Origin: an uncultured Synergistales bacterium
GTDB taxonomy: Bacteria; Synergistota; Synergistia; Synergistales; Aminobacteriaceae
NCBI GenBank assembly: GCA_905234205.1
Contig: CAJOGG010000030.1
Span: forward strand, 5,150 to 17,758
Direction of reading: 5' to 3'
DNA: 12,609 nucleotides
Position 1 is the first letter of the stretch. Each line of letters starts with the position of its first letter. The translations under genes were made by a program, and so were the position numbers. Below the pieces are notes generated by a model. The model was not told the DNA's origin and did not search any database. It saw nothing but the letters and a program-made list of their open reading frames with translations. Of the stretch, positions 6,100-12,552 are shown piece by piece.

Positions 6100-7602
6100 T
6101 TGCAAGCTAATAACATTCTCGAAATGAAGGGCATCACTATACAATTTCCGGGCGTTAAGGCTCTCGATAACGTTGACTTCTCATTGAGGGCAGGCGAGAT
6201 TCATTCGTTGCTCGGGGAAAATGGTGCTGGCAAATCCACGTTGATAAAATGCTTAACCGGAGTAAATCGCAAGGACGCGGGGCAAATTCTGCTTGATGGT
6301 CAGGAAATTAATCCGGCCGGGCCAAGTGAGGCTATGGAGCTTGGAATCTCAACAGTGTTTCAGGAAGTCAATCTATGTCCGAATTTGAGCGTGGCTGAAA
6401 ATATTTTCGTCGGTCGTCAACCCATGAAGCGTGGGCAAATTAATTGGCGTGAGATAAATTCTCGTGCGTCGGAGTTAATGTCGCGTTTCCACCTTGATAT
6501 TGACGTTACTAGGCCATTGTCTTATTACTCTACGGCTATTCAGCAAATGACTTCTATAGCAAGAGCAGTTGATGTGAAGGCAAAAATTTTGATACTAGAC
6601 GAGCCTACAAGCTCCCTTGATGAAAACGAGGTTCAGCTACTCTTCAGCGTCATGCGCGAGTTAAAGGCTCAAGGCATGGGGATAATCTTCATAACACACT
6701 TCTTGGATCAGATTTACGCCGTGTCCGACAGAATGACTATTTTACGAAACGGGCACTTAGTCGGGACTTATGACATCAACGAATTAAGCAAAGTCGAACT
6801 TGTTACAAAAATGGTCGGCAAAGATATGGACGTGATATTCAATCTCAAGCGCGCTGAAGTAAAACCTGACGCCGAATTTATGCTCAAAGCTGAACACGTC
6901 GGGGACTCGTCGCACATTCAGGATATTTCGATTAATCTCAAGAAAGGTGAGCTGATTGGATTCGCTGGACTCTTGGGAAGTGGACGAACTGAAACGGCCG
7001 AAATTTTGTTCGGAGCAAGCAGAGCCACTAAAGGAGAAATTTACGTTGACGGTGAGAAGACGGAGTTACGCCAGCCATTTGACGCAATAAAAGCTCGTAT
7101 AGCCTTCTGCCCGGAAGATCGTAAGCGCGACGGAATTATCGGGGACTTGTCAATCCGTGAGAATATTATGCTAGCCGTACAATCCCGAAAAGGATTCATG
7201 AAGCCGATGACATTCCAGGAACAAACTGACCTCGCGAACAAATACATAAAGCTCTTAGGAATTGCCACGCCTGACTGTGAGAAAAAAGCCGGGGAATTAT
7301 CAGGAGGCAACCAGCAGAAAGTTATCTTGGCCCGATGGATGGCTGCTCAACCGAAAATCCTGATCCTTGACGAACCTACACGAGGTATAGATATTGGAGC
7401 TAAAGCAGAGATTCAAAGACTTATGCTGGAAATGTGCGGTGAAGGAGTCAGTGTCATATTCATAAGCTCTGAACTTGATGAAATTATTCGCTGCTCAAAC
7501 AGGATTATTATCATGAGAGATCGCGAAAAGGTTGCTGAAGTCAACGGCGAGTCATGTACTCAACAAGATATACTCAAAATCATAGCGGAAGGAGCTGCAT
7601 AG
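6100..7602 (+). CDS. ytfR: galactofuranose-type ABC transporter, double ATPase subunit
   Basis: 500 residues with two fused nucleotide-binding domains, as in RbsA, MglA and YtfR. The first has Walker A GENGAGKS (39-46), Q-loop FQEVN (87-91), a degenerate signature YSTAIQQM (143-150) as in E. coli YtfR, Walker B with DEPTSSLD (167-174), and His200. The second has a degenerate Walker A, GLLGSGRT (290-297), lacking the GK pair, then the signature LSGGNQQ (400-406) and Walker B with DEPTRGID (424-431). An asymmetric pair is normal for this family. It powers import on the cytoplasmic face together with YtfT and YjfF. Translation starts at TTG 6100. Its stop is one base from the ytfT start. Confidence 0.94.
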   Translation: MQANNILEMKGITIQFPGVKALDNVDFSLRAGEIHSLLGENGAGKSTLIKCLTGVNRKDAGQILLDGQEINPAGPSEAMELGISTVFQEVNLCPNLSVAENIFVGRQPMKRGQINWREINSRASELMSRFHLDIDVTRPLSYYSTAIQQMTSIARAVDVKAKILILDEPTSSLDENEVQLLFSVMRELKAQGMGIIFITHFLDQIYAVSDRMTILRNGHLVGTYDINELSKVELVTKMVGKDMDVIFNLKRAEVKPDAEFMLKAEHVGDSSHIQDISINLKKGELIGFAGLLGSGRTETAEILFGASRATKGEIYVDGEKTELRQPFDAIKARIAFCPEDRKRDGIIGDLSIRENIMLAVQSRKGFMKPMTFQEQTDLANKYIKLLGIATPDCEKKAGELSGGNQQKVILARWMAAQPKILILDEPTRGIDIGAKAEIQRLMLEMCGEGVSVIFISSELDEIIRCSNRIIIMRDREKVAEVNGESCTQQDILKIIAEGAA

Positions 7603-7603
7603 T

Positions 7604-8665
7604 ATGAATAAACATTTCTCGTTATCCGGTTTAATGCAGTCAAAAGTCACGTGGGCAGTAATCGCTGAATTATTAATCTTGCTCGTGTGTTTTGCGATCA
7701 GGCCGGACTTCTTCAGCATAAGCTATCAATCCTCAACAGGCATGTTATACGGAAGCTTGATTGACATTGTGAACAGGTCAGCCGAGATCACGATTATATC
7801 AATGGGAATGACGTTAGTAATAGCGTTAGGTGGTACGGATTTATCGGTTGGTGCGCTCGTAGCAGTTGCCGGGGCCATAGCGTTGAAATTTCTGCGTTGG
7901 GACGTGCTAACTTACACAACTCCAGGAGATTATACTGTTTATCCTTATATTTTCGTGTTATGCGTGCCGTTAATCGTTTGTGCGCTCATGGGATTGTTCA
8001 ATGGCTTTCTCGTTGCAAAGGGAGGTATACAGCCTATAATCGCTACGTTGATATTAATGGTATGCGGGCGCGGAGTTGCTCAAATTCTCACGGACGGAAA
8101 ACAATTCACTACGGGTTACTCACCATTTAGAGTCATAGGCCAAGGAAGTTTTCTGTATCTGCCAATGCCAATAATCATAACTATCATTGTAGTAATTGCT
8201 GTAGCTATCTTCACTCGTAAAACAGCCTTCGGAGCATTCGTTGAGTCGGTCGGAGTCAATGCAAGCGCAAGCCGTTTATCTGGAATAAAAGCAAGCACAG
8301 TTATATTGATCGTGTTCATGATTACGGGTTTATTATCAGGAATAGCCGGGCTTATATATTCAAGTCGCATAATGTCAAACGATTCCAACAATGCCGGATT
8401 AAATTTTGAGATGGACGCAATTTTGGCGGTGGTCATAGGCGGAACTAACATGTCTGGCGGAAAATTCAGCCTTGCTGGTACGGTCGTAGGGTCGTTGATA
8501 ATTCGTACGATTGTAACGTTTGTATATTATTTCGGGATCGTCGCTGAGGCTACTATGGCGTTCAAGGCGTTAATCATAGCTGTAGTTATAGTATTGCAGT
8601 CCGAACCAGTGCGCGCATATTTTGCTAAACGTGCGAGACTCAGAGAAGCAAAGGGGGCGGCTTAA
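7604..8665 (+). CDS. ytfT: galactofuranose-type ABC transporter, permease 1
   Basis: 353 residues of the BPD_transp_2 permease family (RbsC-like). About eight to ten hydrophobic segments are visible, for example around 17-33, 62-95, 115-137, 188-204, 231-254, 270-300 and 317-332. The family motif GGTDLSVGALVAVAGA is at 76-91, and the EAA-like cytoplasmic region includes SRLSGIKAS (223-231). The stretch MDAILAVVIGGTNMSGGKFS is near 270-289. The tail after 335 is basic and cytoplasmic. ATG 7604 follows the ytfR TAG by one base, and AAGGAG near 7590 lies inside ytfR, so the two are translationally coupled. Pairing with a second, different permease gene marks this as the YtfQRT-YjfF type and not a ribose system with one permease. 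Confidence 0.92.
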   Translation: MNKHFSLSGLMQSKVTWAVIAELLILLVCFAIRPDFFSISYQSSTGMLYGSLIDIVNRSAEITIISMGMTLVIALGGTDLSVGALVAVAGAIALKFLRWDVLTYTTPGDYTVYPYIFVLCVPLIVCALMGLFNGFLVAKGGIQPIIATLILMVCGRGVAQILTDGKQFTTGYSPFRVIGQGSFLYLPMPIIITIIVVIAVAIFTRKTAFGAFVESVGVNASASRLSGIKASTVILIVFMITGLLSGIAGLIYSSRIMSNDSNNAGLNFEMDAILAVVIGGTNMSGGKFSLAGTVVGSLIIRTIVTFVYYFGIVAEATMAFKALIIAVVIVLQSEPVRAYFAKRARLREAKGAA

Positions 8666-8667
8666 TC

Positions 8668-9699
8668 ATGAAGGGTAAGCAAAGTTTTTGGGGCAAAATC
8701 ACTAACCCGAAGTACATAATGGTTTACGCAACAATCGGAATCTTTATCATAATCTACGCGTTCGGGGCGTTCATGTACGGCGATAAAGGCTTCTTGACTG
8801 TTAGAACGTTCGTGAATCTTTTCATTGACAACGCTTATTTCGGGATCTCTGCTGTAGGAATGACAATGGTATTGATCACGGGCGGAATAGATCTTTCTGT
8901 CGGAGCTGTAGCTTCATTAACCGGCATGTTCATAGCTTACGGAACTACAGTTCTTGGCCTTCACCCTTTCACTTGCATAGCTGCGGCTCTGGTCATGGGC
9001 GTGGGCTTAGGCTTGCTGATGGGATGGGTAATTCATTATCTCAACGTTCCCGCGTTCATAACTACTCTAACCGGAATGTTCTTTGCCCGTGGTGTGTGTT
9101 CGTTAATCAGCCGTGAGTCGATTGATATTAGTCACCCTGTAATAGACGCGTTGGCAAGCTGGAAAATTTACCTGATGAAATACGTTGACGGACGTTGGGT
9201 AAGAATCAAGCCAATAGCTTTCATAAACTTCAACGTGATTTTGTTTGTCGTAATGATAATAATAGGAGCGTTCATACTTCAAAAGACTCGTTTCGGACGA
9301 AATATCTACGCTATCGGAGGCAATGAACAATCCGCGGCATTAATGGGGCTTCCAGTTGGTCGCACAAAAGTTTTGGTTTATGGCTTCAACGGTTTATGCT
9401 CGGTGTTAGCTGGAATATCTTACGCGTTGTATGTGAAGAGCGGCTGGAACTTGTCATTACAGGGCGGTGAACTCGAAGTGATAACCTGTGCAGTAATCGG
9501 AGGCACACTCTTGACCGGCGGCGTCGGCTACATGATAGGGACGTTGTTCGGGGTGTTGCTGAAATCCGTAATACCTGCCTTAATAACGTTCAACGGGAAT
9601 CTATTATCATGGTGGGGAAAAATTGCGACGGGCGGTTTGTTATTGCTGTTCATCTGCATACAAAGATTTGTTGTTACATCATCAGCGAGGAAGAAATAA
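8668..9699 (+). CDS. yjfF: galactofuranose-type ABC transporter, permease 2
   Basis: 343 residues, again BPD_transp_2. The motif TGGIDLSVGAVASLTG is at 71-86. The cytoplasmic loop QKTRFGRNIYAIGGNEQSA (205-223), with AALMGLPVGRTK just after, is the family's ATPase contact region. The C-terminal block (IGGTLLTGGVGYMIGTLFGV, then ITFNGNLLSWWGKIATGGLL, ending IQR) closely follows E. coli YjfF as I remember it. It forms a heterodimeric channel with YtfT. ATG 8668 lies two bases after the ytfT stop, with AAGGGGG upstream inside ytfT. An unusual polar insert at about 145-180, including DGRWVRIKP between two helices, may face the periplasm. Confidence 0.92.
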   Translation: MKGKQSFWGKITNPKYIMVYATIGIFIIIYAFGAFMYGDKGFLTVRTFVNLFIDNAYFGISAVGMTMVLITGGIDLSVGAVASLTGMFIAYGTTVLGLHPFTCIAAALVMGVGLGLLMGWVIHYLNVPAFITTLTGMFFARGVCSLISRESIDISHPVIDALASWKIYLMKYVDGRWVRIKPIAFINFNVILFVVMIIIGAFILQKTRFGRNIYAIGGNEQSAALMGLPVGRTKVLVYGFNGLCSVLAGISYALYVKSGWNLSLQGGELEVITCAVIGGTLLTGGVGYMIGTLFGVLLKSVIPALITFNGNLLSWWGKIATGGLLLLFICIQRFVVTSSARKK

Positions 9700-9702
9700 A
9701 TC

Positions 9703-10416
9703 ATGGCGAAAAAATTAATCATAATCACAGCGTTAATTCTATTATCAGCAGGTTTTGCTTCGTGCGAAACATTACGCGTTATCCCGTATCCAGAAGGAAC
9801 TGACACAAAAACTGAGGGCGCATCGTCAGCTCCGAAAAACATAAATCACGATTTTTCGATTTACTTTGACACATTGACGGATTACTATGAGCTCAAATCG
9901 AACGAGAGACGCGTAATCCTTCCGAATTACCCGACATACCAGCAGACGAAAGAGAACACCTGCGGCCCGGCAGCAGCGTTGACTGTGCTTTATTATTACG
10001 GCGAAACAGGCTATACAGAAGAAAGTTTAGGCACTAACCCGAAAGATATGCTTGCGTTCTTTGAGAAATTGGGCTGGACGACTGACAGTAACTTGACACA
10101 CGCGGGCTTTGACACTTACGACGATTTTCAAGCCTTCGTAGTAGATAATTTGCGTCATGGTATTCCGTTAATGGTTGAGAATGTAGAATGGGGAGGACAT
10201 TGGCGCGTAATAATCGGTTACGACACAATGGGAACACCTTCAACGCTTGACGATGTGTTGATCATGGTTGACCCTTACGACACTTGCGATCATAAGCAGG
10301 ACGGTTATGCTGTGAACAACGGTGAAAAGTTTTACTCTATGTGGTTCGATCATTCAATGTTGCCAAAAGAACAGGCTGAACAGCCATTCATAATCGCTTA
10401 TCCGGCGAAAAAGTAG
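9703..10416 (+). CDS. secreted C39-like (papain-fold) cysteine peptidase
   Basis: 237 residues with an export signal at 1-20 (hydrophobic LIIITALILLSAGFA). The signal ends in ASC, so either signal peptidase I cleavage or an atypical lipobox at Cys21 is possible. Residues 76-195 carry the C39-like catalytic pattern: oxyanion Gln81, nucleophile Cys87 in TCGPAAALTVLYYYG, His166 in GGHWRVIIGYD, and Asp190 in MVDPYD. Related domains cut peptides at glycine-rich sites or act as stand-alone hydrolases; the substrate here is unknown. The C-terminus has no anchor. The ATG lies 3 bases after the yjfF stop, so it is transcribed with the galactofuranose importer, an unexpected partner. A weak hairpin follows the stop. 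Family call is by motif; enzyme activity is inference. Confidence 0.8.
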   Translation: MAKKLIIITALILLSAGFASCETLRVIPYPEGTDTKTEGASSAPKNINHDFSIYFDTLTDYYELKSNERRVILPNYPTYQQTKENTCGPAAALTVLYYYGETGYTEESLGTNPKDMLAFFEKLGWTTDSNLTHAGFDTYDDFQAFVVDNLRHGIPLMVENVEWGGHWRVIIGYDTMGTPSTLDDVLIMVDPYDTCDHKQDGYAVNNGEKFYSMWFDHSMLPKEQAEQPFIIAYPAKK

Positions 10417-10432
10417 AGGGGTGCGTCCCCTC
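10416..10432 (+). terminator. weak terminator-like hairpin after the importer operon
   Basis: GAGGGG (10416-10421) pairs with CCCCTC (10427-10432) over a 5-base loop directly at the peptidase stop codon. The following ATTAAAAC has no T run on the plus strand, so it is weak as an intrinsic terminator and may act mainly as an mRNA end structure. Confidence 0.4.
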
Positions 10433-10471
10433 ATTAAAACCTTCTGTCACGGATCTATTGTAGGGAAAAAT

Positions 10472-10500
10472 TTGAAACATACAACGAGATAACATATAAT
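10472..10500 (+). promoter_or_regulatory. near-consensus sigma70 promoter of the pilin genes
   Basis: TTGAAA (10472-10477) and a perfect TATAAT (10495-10500) are separated by exactly 17 bases. The start near 10507 gives an unusually long leader of about 120 bases before the first pilin ATG. This is the best promoter match in the window. Confidence 0.75.
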
Positions 10501-10506
10501 ACATCG

Positions 10507-10628
10507 AAAAGATTTCATGGAGGTGTTACAAGGAAAATTAAGGTTTTATTTTGGTTAGACGATAAGTAAGTTAGAAGTAGTTAGTAAAAAGTTTTACAAA
10601 GTTTCACACACATTAGGAGGAAATATAA
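10507..10628 (+). other. long untranslated leader with GTT-type repeats
   Basis: The leader between promoter and pilin start holds GTT(A/T)-type hexamers beginning at 10525, 10543, 10554, 10570, 10580, 10591 and 10601. The last four are spaced 10, 11 and 10 bases. It includes a 10-base tandem repeat, 10588-10597 and 10598-10607, with 9 of 10 bases equal. A short frame at 10517-10558 (MEVLQGKLRFYFG, stop TAG) starts with ATG but lacks a good ribosome site. AGGAGG at 10615-10620 serves the pilin. The leader could bind a regulator at DNA or RNA level; this is inference, and the region is AT-rich. Confidence 0.4.
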
Positions 10629-11117
10629 ATGAAACGCACAAGACGTTCGGGCTTTACCCTTGTCGAATTATTAATCGTTATCGTGGTCATTGGAGTATTA
10701 AGCGCAATGATGATGCTTTCCAGTACCGAAGCAGTGAGTTCCGCAAAAGCCAGCAATATCGTAAGCAACTTGAGAAATTTGAAGACAGCAGCGTTAGCTA
10801 TGTACGTTGATAATTTAGACGCTTTTTCAAACGATGTTGCAATGACGGATTTCAATGGCACCTACAGGACAAAGTTGGTTTCTTATATGAGTTCGTCAAG
10901 CGCAGGAGATATCGATGAGCATTATAAACTTGCCCAAGGTAGCGATAAGGCATGGTATGTCGTCTATGATGGTCTTACGGCTAATGACTCGGTTAACAAG
11001 AAATTAGAAGGTCGTGCTGGTTCGGTTGGGCTTTGTACAGGAGATGGACTGACCAGTATATCTAAAGCTACTTCTTTTACAGCTGCTAAAACGATTGTTG
11101 GAATGTGGGTACGCTAA
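10629..11117 (+). CDS. type IV pilin-like protein (pseudopilin), copy 1
   Basis: 162 residues. A class III prepilin signal is clear: short basic leader MKRTRRSG, cleavage between Gly8 and Phe9, Glu13 at position +5 of the mature protein, and a hydrophobic helix 9-30 (FTLVELLIVIVVIGVLSAMM). The helix continues amphipathically through LRNLKTAALAMYVDNLD (48-64). The C-terminal part, about 65-162, is a small globular domain with WYVVYDG (109-115), one cysteine (136) and an ending GMWVR. Such proteins are trimmed by a prepilin peptidase and assembled into pili, pseudopili or DNA-uptake fibres. No peptidase, ATPase or platform gene is in the window. AGGAGG ends 8 bases before the ATG. It is followed by a terminator-like hairpin and a second paralogue. 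Confidence 0.9.
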   Translation: MKRTRRSGFTLVELLIVIVVIGVLSAMMMLSSTEAVSSAKASNIVSNLRNLKTAALAMYVDNLDAFSNDVAMTDFNGTYRTKLVSYMSSSSAGDIDEHYKLAQGSDKAWYVVYDGLTANDSVNKKLEGRAGSVGLCTGDGLTSISKATSFTAAKTIVGMWVR

Positions 11118-11131
11118 TCAACATTTCGCTC

Positions 11132-11165
11132 TCCCCCTTTGTTCCGTACGGAGGGGGATTTGTTG
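11132..11165 (+). terminator. strong hairpin between the two pilin genes
   Basis: TCCCCCTTTG (11132-11141) pairs with CGGAGGGGGA (11149-11158): a 10-bp stem with two G-U pairs and a 7-base loop. It is followed by TTTGTTGT. It lies 14 bases after the first pilin stop and 13 bases before the second pilin's ribosome site, so it should reduce read-through and set a higher dose of copy 1. Confidence 0.65.
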
Positions 11166-11185
11166 TATCTAAGGAGGGATAATAT

Positions 11186-11758
11186 ATGCGTAAAGGTTTC
11201 ACGTTGGTGGAGTTGCTGATCGTTATCGTTGTGATTGGCGTGTTAAGTGCCATGATGATTTTATCGAGCACCGAGGCCGTAAGCACCGCAAAAGCTACAA
11301 AGGTCATTAGCGATATGCGTGTCCTTAAGACTGCTACGCTAGCGTGGTACATGGATAACCTTGATAGTATTGAGGATCACGCGGTGGGTGGCGACAAAGG
11401 ATTTCACATTAAAATCGGTAATACTTGGCAACGAATCCACGAGTACCTCAATAAAAACCCTGACGCATTCACTAAGTATCTTGGTAGTGGCTCACTTGAC
11501 CTCAATAAAAATATTAGCTGGACGTCAAAAACACAAACATATGCTTCCGAAGGTGGCTATTCTGTCTACATGGGCAACACGAACACGGTTTGTTATGTCG
11601 TTTACGGAGTACCTAAAGACACAAAGTTACGCGCAAAGTTAGCTTCAAGGGCTATATCAGCTGGGCTTCTCAACTACGTATATGGCTCCAAGAATCAACC
11701 TGGTCAATATGATGGCGGCGATTATTTGTTCATGAAAGTTTTCTCTCTCGCAAATTAA
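11186..11758 (+). CDS. type IV pilin-like protein (pseudopilin), copy 2
   Basis: 190 residues. Very short leader MRKG, cleavage between Gly4 and Phe5, Glu9 at +5, hydrophobic helix 5-26. The first 45 or so mature residues nearly equal those of copy 1 (SSTEAVS.AKA and LKTA.LA.Y.DNLD shared), while the globular part differs and is about 30 residues longer. Both copies keep a late YVVY strand (137-140 here) and a KL..RA...GL stretch (151-161). AAGGAGGG (11171-11178) lies 7 bases before the ATG. It lies 68 bases downstream of copy 1, across a terminator-like hairpin, so it is probably a lower-expressed partner or an alternative subunit. No clear terminator follows before rnpB. Confidence 0.9.
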   Translation: MRKGFTLVELLIVIVVIGVLSAMMILSSTEAVSTAKATKVISDMRVLKTATLAWYMDNLDSIEDHAVGGDKGFHIKIGNTWQRIHEYLNKNPDAFTKYLGSGSLDLNKNISWTSKTQTYASEGGYSVYMGNTNTVCYVVYGVPKDTKLRAKLASRAISAGLLNYVYGSKNQPGQYDGGDYLFMKVFSLAN

Positions 11759-11805
11759 TTCGTTCTTCACTTTCCTAACCTTTCATTCTATAAATCATTA
11801 TCAAG

Positions 11806-11814
11806 TGCTAAAAT
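11806..11814 (+). promoter_or_regulatory. extended -10 promoter of rnpB
   Basis: TGCTAAAAT fits the extended -10 pattern, with the hexamer at 11809-11814. The predicted start near 11820 coincides with the 5' end of the RNase P RNA. No good -35 is seen. It shares GTGCTAAAATT with the ytfQ promoter. Confidence 0.55.
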
Positions 11815-11819
11815 TGCTT

Positions 11820-12156
11820 CACGGGTAGTTCAGACGGTCGCCAGCGCAAAACGTTGGAGGAAAGTCCGGGCTTCATAGGGCAGTATGTCGGATAACGTCC
11901 GGCCGGAGCAATCCGAGGGATAGCGCAACAGAAAATATACAGCCAAAATTTTTCGGCAATGGTGAAAAGGTGAGGGTAAGAGCCCACCGGTATTGACGCA
12001 AGTCGTACGCATTGCAAGCCCCATACGAAGCAAGATCGAATAGCGAGGTATAAGGTGGCCCGCTGACCTCAGGGTACGATCGCTAAAGTTATTTCGCAAG
12101 GAGTAAATTAGATAAATGACCGTCTTACACAGAACCCGGCTTATGAACTGCCCGTT
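11820..12156 (+). ncRNA. rnpB: RNase P RNA (type A-like)
   Basis: The catalytic RNA that cuts 5' leaders from tRNA precursors. The closing helix P1 pairs CGGGTAGTTC (11822-11831) with GAACTGCCCG (12145-12154), with one G-U pair. The conserved 5' core GGAGGAAAGTCCGGGC is at 11856-11871. The block GGTGAAAAGGTGAGGGTAAG with its AGCCCACCGG partner spans 11961-11990. The conserved 3' core AGATAAATGAC lies at 12110-12120, followed by ACAGAACCCGGCTTA near 12129-12143. About 337 bases, within the usual range. Exact ends are estimated from P1. No strong T run follows P1, only TTTATAATC, so termination may be weak or processed. Protein-like frames on either strand here are by-products of the RNA gene. 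Confidence 0.95.
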
Positions 12157-12186
12157 TATAATCATTAATCAGGAGGTCAATGAATC

Positions 12187-12525
12187 ATGGAAGAAAGAGC
12201 AACTTTAGAACAAACTTATGTAACACGGAAAGAATTTGAGGCCCAAAATAAGTTAGTTGATGAGAAATTTGCTAATGTAATAACGTTAATTGAGAAGAAC
12301 CTTGAAATTGTTAGCGAGAAGATTGATCATGCGGTAGATACGTTGACCGTTGCTATAAATGGCACTAACGATCGAGTCGACAGTCTGGACAAACGTATTG
12401 ACAGTTTGGATAAGCGCATTAGTGATATGCATCAGACAATGTCATTATGGTTCACAGTGCTTGGGTTATTAGCTGTGGCAGTCCCTATAGCTGTTGCAGT
12501 TATAGAAACGTTCATGAAGAAATAA
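12187..12525 (+). CDS. small coiled-coil protein with C-terminal membrane anchor
   Basis: 112 residues and no sure family. Residues 12-83 form a long coiled coil rich in Lys, Glu and Asp heptads (KFANVITLIEKNLEIV, then IDHAVDTLTVAING). The coil includes two adjacent identical heptads, DSLDKRI at 65-71 and 72-78. Residues 87-107 (LWFTVLGLLAVAVPIAVAVIE) are a transmembrane helix, followed by TFMKK. The design resembles phage XhlA/holin-associated proteins and other tail-anchored coiled-coil proteins, but no specific residue decides this. ATG 12187 follows AGGAGG by 10 bases; an earlier ATG at 12180 is in another frame and stops after about 19 codons. It is 31 bases past rnpB and may be read from the rnpB promoter. 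TATAAT at 12157-12162 could be a -10, but has no good -35. Confidence 0.75.
   Translation: MEERATLEQTYVTRKEFEAQNKLVDEKFANVITLIEKNLEIVSEKIDHAVDTLTVAINGTNDRVDSLDKRIDSLDKRISDMHQTMSLWFTVLGLLAVAVPIAVAVIETFMKK
12379..12420 (+). repeat. 21-bp tandem duplication coding two identical heptads
   Basis: Units 12379-12399 and 12400-12420 are in frame and differ at four bases (unit positions 7, 12, 15 and 18). All four differences are silent, so both code for DSLDKRI. This is a duplicated coiled-coil heptad kept by selection on the protein. Confidence 0.8.
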
Positions 12526-12552
12526 CACTTAATGAAGGGATAAATTACAGAC

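Noticed and set aside
8116..8451. Minus-strand frame of 111 residues inside ytfT
   Set aside because: It mirrors the codons of a strongly supported permease gene; hydrophobicity is a by-product of the sense strand.
9528..9842. Minus-strand frame of 104 residues and a plus-strand frame at 9609-9803 over the yjfF-peptidase junction
   Set aside because: Both overlap two well-supported genes in other frames and lack ribosome sites.
10517..10558. 13-residue leader peptide MEVLQGKLRFYFG in the pilin leader
   Set aside because: No ribosome site before the ATG and no runs of regulatory codons or attenuator pair after it; kept only as a remark on the leader.
10570..10607. CRISPR-like array in the pilin leader
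   Set aside because: Units are only 6-10 bases with no spacers of regular length; this is a short phased repeat and not an array.
12157..12162. TATAAT directly after rnpB as promoter of the coiled-coil gene
   Set aside because: No -35 at 16-18 bases and it falls in the AT-rich tail of rnpB; not strong enough to list as a promoter.
11808..12165. Two minus-strand frames of 69 and 111 residues across the RNase P RNA
   Set aside because: They lie antisense to a highly structured, well-recognised RNA gene and have no ribosome site or protein-like pattern.
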